This document shows positions 12,301 to 23,210 of a stretch of 64,000 nt of DNA, one piece after another (position 1 is the stretch's first letter; each line of letters opens with the position of its first letter). Location: positions 7,635,982 to 7,699,981 of the forward strand of contig ML677386.1 of the NCBI GenBank assembly GCA_007922305.1, read 5' to 3'. The translations under genes and the position numbers were made by a program. This DNA is from Dermatemys mawii (lineage: Eukaryota > Chordata > Testudines > Dermatemydidae). The notes below the pieces were generated by a model. It was not told the origin of the DNA. It worked only from the letters and a program-made list of their open reading frames with translations, and did not search any database.

Positions 12301-15300
12301 TTTTCAGTGGAACATTTTCCACAGAAACTCTAAATTTTCTGCAAAAAACAGACAATTGAAAACCCCCAAACATTGGTTTCAGTGAAAAATGTTTGGTTTT
12401 GCTGACAAAAGGTCAAAGTTTTCCACAGAATAGAAAGCCATTTTCTGACCAGCTCCACTAGATGGGTGAAAAAATTGTGTTACTAAGTTTGGGAAATATT
12501 ACTTGAAGCATAGATGAACGGTTCTCTCCTGGTGGTGGTGCAGTGGGGGTAGGGTGATCAGATGTTCCAATTTTATGGGACAGTCACAATTTGGGGATCT
12601 GTTTCTTATATAGGCTCCTATTACCCCGTGCCCTGTCCCGATTTTTCACATTTGCTGTCTGGTCACCTAAGGGGGGTGTGCGTGCGCGTCTGTGTGTCCG
12701 TCCATCCAGAGTCCTCTCCTAGAGGACAGCCTAGAGTTTCAGCATGTTTCTGCTAGCGTCTACGCCTTTCTCCCTCTCTTCTCTTGTCCTTCTTGGCCTC
12801 TTTCCTTTGATAAAGCAGTGTAAAGGTTACACAAAGCTGGTGACTAGACACTAGTTGACTCTCAGTAAAAAAAATATTTTTCAGTTGTCCAGCTAAGATG
12901 GTCTTTTCCTATTATACAGGCACTCCCTTGTTTTTCTTCTCTCTTTTGTTCCTAGTACAAGAAAAAAGCACTTTAATATGGCTAAATATAAATGTATATA
13001 TAGAGGAACAGAGAACATAGGCCATACTTACAGGATGGGGGATTCTATCCTGGGAAGCAGTGACTCTGAAGATTTGGGGGTTGTGATGGACAATCAGCTG
13101 AACATGAGCTCCCTGTGTGATAATGTGATCCTTGGATGCATAAATAGATGAATCTTGAATAGGAGTAGAGAGGTTATTTTACATTTATATTTGAAACTGG
13201 TGTGACCACTGCTGGAATACAGTGTCTCTTTCTGGTACCCACAATTCAAGAAGGATGTTGATAAATTGAATAAGGTTCAGAGAAGAGCCACAAGAATGAT
13301 TAAAGGATTAGAACACCTGACAAAGCAATAGACTCAAGGAGCTCTAGAAGACTCTTGTTCTATATTCTGTTACCTCAATGGAGTGCTTTTGGTTTTTGTT
13401 TACATTTAAAGTTGGTATTTGATAAAAGGTAAAATTTCCTATGCAGAGAAGATGCATTGCTGTTGCTGACTTTGTAAATTAAAATCATGACTTTAGTGTA
13501 AAGTCTGATCTGCTGTTCAGAATAAAACAAACATTTTCTTTTTGTTAAAACAAACAAAAAAACTAAGAAGGTTAAAAGGTGGCTGGATCACACTAAGGGT
13601 TCATCTACAGCACGAAATTATATTGTATTTATAGAAGTCGATTTTTCTGAACAGATTGTGTACATTTGATTGTGTGTGTCCCCACTAAACGCGCTAAGTC
13701 GGCGGAGTGCATTCACAGTACCGAGGCTACCACTGACTCTCGGAGCAGTGCACTGTGGGTACCTATCTCATAGTTCCCACAGTCTCTGACGCCCACTGGA
13801 ATTCTGGGTTTAAGCTCTCAGTGCATGATGGGGCAAAAACATTCTCACGGGTTTTCCTGGGTGCATCTTGTCAGTCGCACCTCCCTCCATGAAAGCAATG
13901 GCAGACAATCGTTTCGTGCATTTTTTCCAGTCATACTGCATCGTCTGCCTTTCAGCAGATGGTGCAGTACGACTGCTAACCATCATCCACCCGCCGCTTC
14001 CGCTGCATGGTCTTCTGCTCTCCTAGTGCCATGAATCCACTTAGCAGGTCCTCTCATCCTTTTGAATAAATACCTATTCTTGTGGCATCATGCTCTTCCA
14101 CTCTTGCCCCGATAGTGAATTTTTCCATGTTGTCTGTCATGGGCTCCCGGGAACACGTGTTCTTCATCGGGAAACTATTGTCATCCACCGCTTCTGTTGC
14201 CACTCTGCTCTCCTGCAGATGCCACGGCAATCATGGAGCCCGCTCATCTCACCGTTGCTGTTGTGAGCATTGTAAACACCTTGCGCATTATCCTGCGGTA
14301 TGTGCAGAATCTGTAAAAGCAGGCAATGAGACGATGACAGTGACTTGCGACTTGCTTTCCCCTGCCCTGAAGTGCAAGAATACCAAGATGAGAGCAGCCC
14401 TCACAGTTGAATTAGCCTCTGGGATGGAGATAAGAGAAGTGTAGAAACATTTGCAGCTGTGGGAGGAAAAAGGGAGAGTAGTATTTAAAAAGATACATTT
14501 TAGAGAACAAAGGGAAGACTTTCACACTGACTCAAGCGATTCACATTACACAGTACACGTGCTTCACCCCATCCCCCAACAGGGTGGCTAGTACCAGGGA
14601 CAATCCCTCTCAGCCAAATGCGAACAGCTCAGCATGAACAAGTTGCCACCCTCTGCATGTCAAAAGCTTTTAGAGTACCTCCTGGAGAGCTTTATGGAGA
14701 TGTCCCTGGAGAATTTCTGTTCCATCCCCAGACATGTTAACAGACTTTTCCTGTAGCTATACTGGCCATGAATGCATCCCAACTCTTCAGGGCAAATTAA
14801 ACATTAAACACACTTGCTTTTAAACTCTGTATTATATTTACAAAGGTACACGCACCAGAGGTGCCTTCTCTGGGAACCCACCTTGGGAGGGTTTGGGGGG
14901 CGCTTGCACCCCCTGCTGCATGGATTCTTCTCCCCACACAGCAATCAGATGCAGTACTTCCCATTCGGTCCATGCTGGAGCTCTTTTGCGATTCTGGGAC
15001 TCCATGGTTATCTATGCTGATGAGCTCTGCATGGTCACCTGTGCTGATGAACGCGCCATGCTGGTCAAACAGGAAATGAAATTCAAAAGTTCCCAGGGCT
15101 TTTTCTGTATAACTGGCTAATGCATCTGAGTTGACAGTGCTGTCCAGAGCGGTCACAATGTAGCATTCTGGGAGAGCTCCTGGAGGCCAGTAATGTCAAA
15201 TCAATGCATCCACAGTACCTCTAATCCAGAACTGCGATGTCGATTTTAGCGCTACTCCACTTACTGAGGTGGAGTACAGAAACCAGATTTAAGAGCCCTT

Positions 15301-18300
15301 TAAATAGAAAAAGCGGTTTGGTCGTGTGGACAGAATCAGTTTTATTTTGAATTAACTTGGCTAATTCCAAAATAATTGCGTACTGTAGACCAGGCCTAAG
15401 TGGGTAACAATTTTTTAACAATGGGCTCTTCAATCTAGCAGAGAAAGGTAACATCATTCAATGGCTGAAAGTTGAAGCTAGCCAAATTCAGACTGGAGAT
15501 AAGGACTAATTTAGAACAGACAATAATTAACCAATAAAACAACTTACCAAGGGCTGTGCTGGATTCTCCATCACTAACAGTTTTTAAATCAAGATGGGAT
15601 GTATGTCTAAAAGACAAGCTTTAGGAATTATTTGGAGAAGTTCTAAGGCCAGTGCTCTATAGGAGGTCAGACTAGATGATCACAACGGTCCATTCTGGCC
15701 TTGGAATTTATGAATATTGTATATTTTTAATTCAAGGTTCTTTCCCACTCACTTCTGCTGAATACAACAATGTGACAAATGGGCTGGCAAAGTCTCAGTA
15801 GATCGGTGATTGCCTTCAATAGCTTTGGAGGGTGAATATTTCATTTCCAGGAAAATGGGACTAGCTCCCTTCACACATGACTATTATACAAAAGAGTTAA
15901 AAGAAAGAGTATGATTTACAAAACTGTTGACCAGATACTTAGCTGGGGAAATCCATGTAGTCAATGGAACGGTCCAGATTTACAGTTGCTGAGGATCTAG
16001 CCCACCAAATGGTAATGAGGTTGACCCTGCACCCAAAGTTGACGGCAAGCTCTTGGAGATATCAGTGCTGCAAAATCAGTCTCAAAATCAACTATGGCAA
16101 CTAGTACTGATATTGGGACTTTGTTTGCCAACCCAAGGACTTTTCACTGGCAGCATTTAGCAAAATAATGTCTCACCAGCAAGTGAAGTTCCTCAATTGT
16201 GTTCAGGGGTCAGAGTGCAGGCTTTTAGCAACCCCGGTGTGTGTTTAATAATCCAAGTGAGATTAGCTCTCTGATCAGAGTGAGGTGATTCAAAGTGAGA
16301 GTTATGTTTATTTAAAAGGATCATAGGAACTGTGCTGGCGCAGACGTGATGTACGGCTAACCCATGTCCTGGCTCTGACAGAGGGCAGTACTAGCTGCCT
16401 CGGAAGAAGTAAAAAGAATCTGTACAGAAAGCAGCTATGGGATAACCAGCCACTTCCCCTCCATACCCCCACTCCACCCCCACCCAGGAAAATTTCCTCC
16501 TAACCCAAATAGGTAGAGGTTGGTTTATGGTATGGCCTAAAGTATGAGGGTTCCAAAACCCCTTAAAAACATATTTACTTTTACAATGCTGGATGTGCTT
16601 ATTTTACATATAAATGTCCAATTTGTTTTTGCTATAGTCTTGGCCTCTACTAACATGTGGCATTGAGTTCCACAGGCTATGCTTTTTCCATGTATGAAAA
16701 AAAATCTTTTTATCATTTTAAAGTTGCTTCCTTTTAATTTTGGTTTATCTCCCCTTATTCTTATATTATGAAAAGAGGTGAATAGCTGTGGCCAATATAC
16801 TGTTCACCGTGCACTCACAAACTGATGAAAAAATGTTTAATAGATTATAAAAATTCACTGGCAGGCAAATTAAAAAACGTGCTGCTTGAGAACTTATTAA
16901 AATTTGATTTAAGGATATTTACTTTGTATATTTTGACACGTTGTTGAAAATGTGTGTTTTAATGGTTATAAAGCTGAAACTTTTTGAATCTGTCATTAAA
17001 TTATTGTCTATCCACCACATAAGTTTTCATAGCTGCAAAAAATTAAGTTTATAAAAAATGTTAAAAATGCTTAAAACCATAATTAAGTGCAACTGTGAAC
17101 ATTTACATAAATCAAAATAGAAAAAACTGCTTAAAATAAACATTGCTATTATTCATCTAAATTATTTAAAAAATTAAAATCAAATTCTGCCATGCCTAAA
17201 TATATCTAGCTATTGATGGAGACTAGCTCTCAGGTTAAGACAAGGCCTACTTTCCACCAATATTATGTCAATTTTTGAGTTTCTTTTTAACATTCATGAG
17301 ATACAAAACATTTGAAAACAACAATAGCAAACTGTTGAATGACCACAGGAGTTCCAATAACTGTCCGATGGTTCTTTTACATATGGTGCCATAGGTACCA
17401 TAACCTTTGCCTATGGCCACTCCAGGTACATTCAGCAGCACAGCATGTACACTTGCATAGTTAACATTAGCCATGTAATTCTCTTATACAATGTCACATT
17501 TGCATTCTCAAAAGACAAAGTGACTCTTGTAATGATTAAATAGCAATAATACATAAATAAATTGGACCTTCTCCCTTTCTCAATCTGGTTTTCAGCCAGT
17601 GTGAAGAAAGCCTTCCAACTGAAAGAACTTCAGGAGTTCTGGACTGATTCAAGCACAAAGATTCAGGTGCCTATGATGTCCGTAACTGGAACATTTCAGT
17701 ACAAGAGAGACAACAGCAAGAATTTTTCAGTAATCAAAGTTCCTGTCAGTGAGAACGCTTTACTCGTGCTGGTGCAGCCTGTCAACAGCAATGATCTGAA
17801 CCAGATAGAGTCGGAACTTTCCTTGCATCCATCTTCTACTTGGCTGCAAAATCTGTCACCAAGGTATATTTAAACGTACAAACAAACAATCTCGCATAAG
17901 AATATAGGGATTACTAAAACAGAACACGCCAATGGTCCATAGCTAGCCAGTTTCCTCTCTCTAACAGTGGTCAGATCCTTCCGAGGAAGGCATAACAACC
18001 CTTCCGAAACACAACAATGCATCTGGTTGTGCAACACTGTTACACCAGGGGATGCCAGAGAATGATCAGTTGTCTAGAAGCATGAGGAAAGCTAGCCCTT
18101 ATATTTATCCTAGCTCATATAACTATGTATATTCTCAAGTCACAACCTTTTGCCCTTATTTTGTCCCCTCCTTTTATGTGTTAATAACCAGGATTCTGGG
18201 GTTAAATCCTGGCTCCATTGAAGTCAACTGGAGTCTGACTTCAATGGGGCCAAGATTTTACTCCTGATATGTTGCTTCTTCCCAAAAAAGCAAAAAACAA

Positions 18301-20023
18301 ACAAAAGCCATGCTAGAACTGGTAATACAGGCCCCATCAATGGGGCTACTCATGCTTAAAGTTAAACACTTACTTAAACGCTTTATTAGATTGAGGCCAT
18401 ATTTCATCATCACGCCACCCATAATAGTGGGTAAGTTACTCTTCAGAAACAACACACAAAATTTCTGTTGATCTGTGACACAGAAAAATGATTACTCTTG
18501 TATGCCTATACACACAACACCTCAGCTTAGCCTCCACTGGTTTTAAAATCCAAGGTCACTTTATGCGTTTCCCCCCCCCCCCCCAATAGATATTGGAACA
18601 ATAATTATTCATACCTTTCTTTCTTTAAATATATTTTCTACAGATATATTAAATTATCTTTGCCAGAGGTAACAATACAAAGTGCGTATGACCTTCAGGA
18701 ACTGCTCACAAACATGAATTTGTCTGCACTGCTGGGGAAGAAAGCAACTCTTACTAAAATAAGCGATGCCAATCTTACTGTTGGACAGGTACAGTACATG
18801 CCATCCATATTAAGAAACAGCTTCACCCTTGTAGCTTGTCCAACCAAATGTATATAAATCAGCTAAAAATATAAAACAATAGCAAGGACAATGCTGTTGG
18901 GGGACTGGGGGAGGGCCAAACTGAATGGCCATGAAGAACAAAGTAACTGCTCTAGGAACAACCCCCAGGCTGAAGCTTGTTTGCATAAACGGTTCAGACA
19001 TCATCACTACTACATGCATTAAAATAGCACCACAATCAAAAAGTCAGGTTTGAGGCCCTATTGCATAAGGTGCTGTACAAAAATATAGGGAGACATAGGC
19101 CCTGTCAATTATAGATAATGTAACAGAACTCCAAGTTTGTCCATGAGCAGGAGCATGGTTTGACGAATGTATTGCGCTATGAACATTTTGGCAAGCTCAA
19201 ACCATAAGCTCTCTAGCTGAGGGATGGCTGTAGGAGTTCGACTGTTCAGTGCCCCCCTGAATATTCCAAAGCCCACTGCTACCTTACCTGAAAGCTGCAT
19301 CTGGAATATGGACACACTAGGCCAGTGTTTCTCAACCTTTTAATGCTGGCAGCTCACTCGAGGGCAGCACAATTTGGCCATTCTCCCCCCCGCCCCGCTT
19401 TTTTTTGCACTTCGGTAGTTCAGGTTTGTGGGGGGTTTTTAGAGGGCTGGCTCTACCTCTTTTAAAAAAGGTAAAAAAGGTAGAGCCGGCCCTGGTCTTT
19501 ATATTCATGAAAAGGAGAAACGTGTTCTTGGAGACAGCATGATTTTTCTACCTAGATGGACAAATTAGGGTGAAATCTCACCCCATCAAAGTGAATAGGA
19601 TTTCTATCTTTAACCCATAGAATCAGGCTAAATATTTGCCAGCTTCTTTTTTTGGTGTGCATGCTTTATTGGAACAAACACCTCAATTATGTATAAACTG
19701 CATCTTGTGTGTTTACTGCTGATCTCCATGTCACTAGTTATTACAAGTAAATGAAAATACTTCATGGGTTTTCATTTATCACCTCACTTTCATGCTCTGG
19801 CGACTCCAGATTCAATGACATATTTGCTTTTCAGGTTATAAATAAGGCCCTTTTCAAACTGAAGAACGAAGAAGATCTACCAGAAGACCTCTTAGAAGAA
19901 AATGGAGGCTCACTGCCATTGGAAGTAACACTGAACAAACCGTTCCTCCTAGCAGTTTATGAGAAGAATTCAAAGGCAATGGTTTTAATTGGCAGAGTAA
20001 CAAACCCACTGAACGGCTTTTAA
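8559..20023 (+). CDS. AGT: Angiotensinogen precursor (whole gene span, four coding exons)
   Basis: Secreted, non-inhibitory serpin that renin cleaves to release angiotensin I. The coding sequence is the join of 8559-9351, 17596-17863, 18644-18788 and 19835-20023, giving 464 residues. All introns are GT-AG and phases agree (1, 2, 0). A hydrophobic signal peptide of 19 residues is followed directly by the decapeptide DRVYVHPFHL. Cys37 and Cys154 (18 and 135 of the mature chain) correspond to the redox-sensitive human pair Cys18-Cys138. Serpin hallmarks include ENIFLSPTNL, TSIHFK and the C-terminal PLEVTLNKPFLLAVY with GRVTNPL. N-glycosylation sequons occur at Asn33, 307, 350, 379 and 397. Human AGT is slightly longer and has the same 268- and 145-nt inner exons. 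The start is the ATG at 8559; the open frame runs further upstream, but without an ATG. The gene is convergent with COG2. Confidence 0.97.
9460..9705 (+). repeat. CORE/MIR-like SINE
   Basis: Contains GCTCAGCCCTGTACAAA, CCCAAAGAGCTTATGGTCTA, TTACAGATGTGAAACTG and AAGTGACTTGCCCAGAGTCA, the characteristic blocks of MIR-like SINEs. The same blocks recur near 28.9-29.1, 30.7-31.0 and 48.5 kb. Confidence 0.65.
10838..10972. mobile_element. Truncated palindromic MITE (GGGTAAAATTTTCAAAA end)
   Basis: Starts with GGGTAAAATTTTCAAAA and contains CTTTTCAAAAGTGACTTAGG and GACTTTCAATGAGACTTAG. It is related to the palindromic element at 1078-1247. The right arm is incomplete. Confidence 0.6.
11056..11325. 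mobile_element. Harbinger-type MITE, 270 bp
   Basis: Left end GGGCTTGTCTACAC; the right end TAAACCAGGCC reads GGCCTGGTTTA in reverse complement. Flanking triplets CTA and TCA are not identical, so the 3-bp target duplication is imperfect or mutated. Interior motifs such as AGCAACATAG are non-coding. Confidence 0.6.
12551..12670. mobile_element. Short TIR element (TAGGGTGATCAGATG end)
   Basis: The left end TAGGGTGATCAGATG and the reverse complement of the right end, TAGGTGACCAGACAGC, are inverted repeats, with CTTATATAGGCTCCTATTAC in the middle. I recognise it as a common vertebrate MITE but cannot assign the superfamily. Confidence 0.55.
12955..13596 (+). mobile_element. CR1 LINE 3' part, left fragment
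   Basis: Degenerate CR1 pol and 3' sequence: GATTCTATCCTGGGAAGCAG, GATTTGGGGGTTGTGATGGA, and the C-terminal RT region around AAGGTTCAGAGAAGAGCCAC. It contains its own unrelated insert of about 210 bp near 13350-13560. It continues at 15400 after the Harbinger insertion. Confidence 0.75.
14233..14425 (+). pseudogene. Harbinger transposase N-terminal remnant
   Basis: Begins with an ATG and MEPAHLTV, and soon meets in-frame stops and a deletion. After the deletion, LLSPALKCKNTKMRAALTVE aligns with ELAPALRRKDTRLRAALPVE of the intact transposase at 60962-62203. The catalytic core is wholly absent. Confidence 0.8.
14667..14756 (+). pseudogene. C-terminal remnant of Harbinger third open frame
   Basis: Twenty-nine codons then TAG. 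ESFMEMSLENF and HVNRLF align with ETFEEITDDDY and YINALF at the C-terminus of the frame at 63362-63664. About 7 of 28 positions are identical, and most others are conservative (S/T, M/I, F/Y, V/I). Both frames stop within two residues of the LF pair. The N-terminal part was removed by the internal deletion. Confidence 0.65.
14890..15005 (-). pseudogene. SANT/Myb-like domain N-terminal remnant of Harbinger partner protein
   Basis: On the - strand from the ATG at 15005 the frame reads MESQNRKRAPAWTEWEV, then HLIAVWGEE. The Trp-spaced first SANT helix is typical of the Myb-like protein encoded by Harbinger elements. It degenerates after about 39 codons. Confidence 0.8.
15397..15720 (+). mobile_element. 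CR1 LINE 3' end, right fragment
   Basis: Continuation of the CR1 broken at 13596. Contains CTGGATTCTCCATCACTAAC, GGAGGTCAGACTAGATGATC, GGTCCATTCTGGCCTTGGAA and the short 3' terminal repeat region near ATTTATGAATATTG. Confidence 0.8.
16560..16800 (-). mobile_element. CR1/L3-like LINE fragment, antisense
   Basis: TGAGTTCCACAGGCTATGC, TTTTGGTTTATCTCCCCTTA and TATTATGAAAAGAGGTGAAT match the reverse strand of the LINE type seen more completely at 58285-59215. Confidence 0.6.
17596..17863 (+). CDS. AGT: AGT second coding exon (268 nt)
   Basis: Acceptor GGTTTTCAG at 17587-17595, donor CCAAG|GTATAT at 17863/17864. Encodes residues 265-354 (part), beginning ASVKKAFQLKELQEFW and ending LQNLSPR. Length and phases equal those of the human exon. 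It includes the M-x-V-x-GTFQYKRD serpin strand region. Confidence 0.95.
18202..18263. repeat. Foldback motif, CCATTGAAGTCAA type
   Basis: AAATCCTGGCTCCATTGAAG pairs with CTTCAATGGGGCCAAGATTT around a six-base centre. It is a small palindromic repeat common in reptile genomes; a diverged relative lies at 21001-21066. Confidence 0.6.
18571..18584. repeat. Poly-C run
   Basis: Fourteen consecutive C, 60 bp before the AGT exon at 18644. The length may be uncertain in sequencing data. Confidence 0.8.
18644..18788 (+). CDS. AGT: AGT third coding exon (145 nt)
   Basis: Acceptor TTTTCTACAG at 18634-18643, donor GACAG|GTACAG at 18788/18789. Encodes YIKLSLPEVTIQSAYDL through DANLTVGQ. The 145-nt size is the same as in human AGT. 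Confidence 0.95.
19323..19493. repeat. hAT-like end and a 51-bp hairpin MITE
   Basis: CAGTGTTTCTCAACCTTTT at 19323 resembles a hAT terminus, with no partner found. At 19443-19493, AGGGCTGGCTCTACCT pairs almost perfectly with AGGTAGAGCCGGCCCT across a short A-rich centre. The same CAGGGCCGG-type terminus opens the repeat at 46685. Confidence 0.5.
19835..20023 (+). CDS. AGT: AGT last coding exon with stop
   Basis: Acceptor TTTGCTTTTCAG ends at 19834. The frame runs VINKALFKLKNEEDLPEDLL through PLEVTLNKPFLLAVYEKN to GRVTNPLNGF and TAA at 20021. The strongly conserved serpin C-terminal strand fixes the identification. The reactive-loop region is acidic and has no inhibitory P1 site. Confidence 0.96.
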   Translation, partial: VINKALFKLKNEEDLPEDLLEENGGSLPLEVTLNKPFLLAVYEKNSKAMVLIGRVTNPLNGF

Positions 20024-20570
20024 AGCCAAAGGCAGTGGGGGCGGGGGAGGAGGAGGGAGTGGGAAGAAGGGCAAAGGGATAGGCAAAGCATCCCGTGTTT
20101 CCAGTCCCCATTTCCCTCTGTATCTATGATCCTGTTGAGCAGCTGTAGTTAGCTTTGAAATGAAGCAGATGGTCTTTCAAATTCAACTTTTAAAAGATAA
20201 AATGCTAGTGATAATTGTGTATTTTCTCCTTAATTAGTCATCCACTGAGAGGGAGGAAAATCCTTTGTCTGCTGGGAACATGATGATACCAGTGTGAATT
20301 CTTTATGGCACAAACGGCTACATTACACGCTGCAGTGTGAAGTTTGACTGCTTAATGTAGCTGGTGTTTTATTGCAGAGAAATGTAAAGGGGTGTCTTCA
20401 ACTCTTTTATACATTTGAAAAGTTGAGTGGTTGTGTGGGAGCAGCACAGATTGTATTACAGTAGTAGTATTAAAATAATACCATATGAGCATGCTTTTGG
20501 GGTGTTTCTCCCCTCCCCCCACATCCGAATGGAAAATAATATGCATTTCCTAACGGTACTGGGATGCTAA

Positions 20571-20576
20571 AATAAA
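20571..20576 (+). terminator. AGT: Probable AGT polyadenylation signal
   Basis: AATAAA 548 bp after the stop codon, the first canonical hexamer in the 3' UTR. An ATTAAA follows at 20688. The choice between them is inferred. Confidence 0.55.
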
Positions 20577-22275
20577 GTTGATTTGCACTGATGAGCTGAC
20601 AGAGCAATGTTATTACACACACTTCTTTGGAAAGCCTTATTTTTTTCACTAGAAAAGTTTGGATGATTATTTTTAAACCCACAAATCATTAAACATCTAC
20701 ACTGAGAGCCATTTATTATACACATTTATGACCTTAATGAGAGAGACTATCACCATTTAGGGCCCAGCTCTGTAATTCTTAACTCACATTGAGTAGTTCT
20801 AGTTCAAGTATGTAGTCCTATTGGAAGTCATTTGGACTTGAGACATGAGTAAGTGCCACTACATATGAGTCAAGGTTACAGAACCAAGTTCCTAGGGCCC
20901 AATCAGTCAGGTCACTGACGTCAACAGATTCCTGTTGGCTCTAATGGGAGTTTAATCAGGCCCTTAGATTGTAAACTTGTGGAAATAGGGGCTGTGGATG
21001 GAATCCTGGACCTATGAAGTGAATGGGAGTTCTGCCATTGATTTCAAAGGAGCCAGGATTTCACCCTTTGTCTGAAGACCTGTCTGTAAAGCACATAGCC
21101 CACTGCTGGCACTCTACAAGTAGTGCTAAAATACTCCGGAATGCAACCTCTTACACTTATCCATTAGGATGTGTAGCTAATACAGCCAAACCCAGGAAGA
21201 TTAGGTTTTCAAATACAGTATCTCTATATGTACTTGATTAGGCTGCATGTATTCTAGAAGACACTATAACATTTAAATTCTATGCTTGCATTGTATACAC
21301 AAGCACCTTTTACTTTAAATATTCAGAATAGGAAAAATTCACAAATGGGGTTGTCGGTACTATAGTTAACAATTAATAACTGGATCCCTCATTCACTCCC
21401 ACTTTTGAGCTTTGCAGTAAGTCTTAGATTCACATTTTACAACAGAAGATAAGCTGCAACTTAGTGCAACAGGCACATGCCATAGCTGCCAGTGTTATAT
21501 AGGCAACTGCCAAACTTTCTGAAATCTGGTATTGATTTTAAAATGTCCCTTATCATCAAAGCACAAGAGGCTTTATTTTCCTGGGGAAGATTGTATTATC
21601 CTACATGCATGCTTCATTCAGACAGCCAGACAGCTCTCCTAGCCATGGTGCTGGGGAGTTCTGTAGCAAGTTACCACTATCCACAGACAAGGAATTCCAA
21701 ATTGTCTGCCTTTCCTGGTCTGCCCAGGTAATACTAATGAGAGCACTTAACAGGAATGGGAGATGCATGTAGCAGTGGTCCCATGCAGTGGATGCTTAGT
21801 GAGAAGGAAAGGAGAGCACAGACAGGGCAGGAAAGGGATACACTGCTAGGGGCAAGGATGAGTGAAGACTAAGAAGTGGTAAATGCTGGCTCAAACACAG
21901 CAGCATTGTAAGGATGAAATGCAAGCTTGCATGGCATTTAAATACTCGGTAACTATATAAAAATGCACTGTAGTTCGATTTGTTCCCATTGTCAGTTATG
22001 AGTTTTAAAAGTTTACTACATCTTACTCTCCTTCGCCCTGCAGAGTTAATAAAGCCACATGAAAGAAAGATTGCCTCCTTTCTAGCTCACCACCAGAACT
22101 GGTAAAGCTGCAGAATCTTTAGTACTGGGGATGATGCATAAAGCAGGAAGAATCCAGATTGATTTTCATGCCGAAGGGTGAATCTGCAAAGCTGACAATT
22201 AGAAAGCTCTCTAAACTGAGCATATTTGTGCAGGACTTATGGAGAGAATGAATAGGGAGTCATTGTGGCTATTTC

Positions 22276-23210
22276 TCTGAAAACATCCACTCAATGTGCA
22301 GCAGCAGTCAAAAAAAGCAAACAATGTTGGGAATCAAGAAAGGGATAGATAAGTCAGAAAATATCGTATCAGATTTATATAGAGGCAATATATCTCGATT
22401 ACTGTTGCAGATGTGGTTGCCCCATCTCAAAAGAGATTTACTGGAATCGGAAAAGTTTCAGAAAAGGGCAACAAAAATGATTAGGGGTATGGAATGGCTG
22501 GTGTATGAGAGATTAATTACTGGGACTTTTCAGCTTGGAAAAGAGGTGACCAAGCTGGAATATGATAGAGACGTTCCCCGAGTTATGTACTCCAACGTAT
22601 GCAAATCCAAGCTTATGGAAAAAGTTCTGTAAGCTAGAAATAGGAGAGGGGGTTTTGCATGTAATAGTCGTACATACGTTTCCAACTTACACAAGTTTTG
22701 ACTTACGCAAGGTGTTGTGAGCAGAACACTTGCATAAGTCGGGGAGCGTCTGTAGAGGTTTATAAAATCATGACTGGTGTGGAGGAAGTAAATAAGGAAG
22801 TGTTATTTATTCCTTCTCATAATATACAAACTAAGAGTCACCAAATGAAATTAATAGGCAGCAGGTTTAAAAAGAAACAGGAAGTATTTCTTCACCCAAT
22901 GCACCATCAACCTGTGGAACTCCTTGACAGAGGATGTTGTGAAGGCCAAGACTATAACAGGGCTCAAAAAAGAACTGGATAAGTTCACAGAGGACAAATC
23001 CATCAATGGCTATTAGCTAGGATGGGCAGGGATGGTGTCCCTAGCCTCTGTTTGCTAGAAGCTGGGAATGGGCGACAAGATGGATCACTTGATTATCTGT
23101 TCTATTCATTCCCTTTGGGGCACCTCACATTGACCGCTGTGGAAAGACAGGATACTGGGCTAGATGGGCCTTTGGTCTGACCCAATATGGCCATTCTTAC
23201 GTTAATCTTA
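22276..23210 (+). mobile_element. CR1 LINE 3' end with nested insertion
   Basis: Contains CAGAAAAGGGCAACAAAAATG (RT C-terminus), ATTTCTTCACCCAATGC, GAACTCCTTGACAGAGGATG, GGATACTGGGCTAGATGGGC and CCAATATGGCCATTCTTA, the ordered CR1 3' blocks. It is broken at 22568-22752 by a mariner-like MITE. Confidence 0.85.
22568..22752. mobile_element. Mariner/Tc1-like MITE, 185 bp, TSD TA
   Basis: The left end GAGACGTTCCCCGAGTTATG and the reverse complement of the right end, CAGACGCTCCCCGACTTATG, are inverted repeats. TA flanks both sides (22566-22567, 22753-22754). Removing the element and one TA restores the CR1 reading GATAGAGGTTTATAAAATC without a gap, which sets the boundaries to the base. Confidence 0.88.

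Larger units (their letters stand above)
13597..15396 (+). mobile_element. Internally deleted Harbinger transposon, 1800 bp, TSD TAA
   Basis: Termini GGGTTCATCTACAGCACG and, in reverse complement, GGCCTGGTCTACAGTACG are inverted repeats sharing CTACAG-ACG-AATTA. TAA flanks both sides (13594-13596 and 15397-15399), the target preference of PIF/Harbinger. Three coding remnants survive in order: transposase N-terminus (+, about 14233-14425), the C-terminus of an uncharacterised third frame (+, 14667-14756), and the start of a SANT/Myb-like domain (-, 15005 to about 14890). This reproduces the layout of the large element at 60.6-64 kb. It lies inside an older CR1. Confidence 0.92.
9352..17595 (+). 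other. AGT: AGT intron between first and second coding exons (8.2 kb)
   Basis: Non-coding. It holds a CORE/MIR-like SINE, a SINE broken by two MITEs, a TIR element near 12.55 kb, a CR1 split by a 1.8-kb Harbinger, and a CR1/L3 fragment near 16.6 kb, all listed separately. The stretch 16800-17590 is AT-rich and shows nothing recognisable. Confidence 0.8.
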
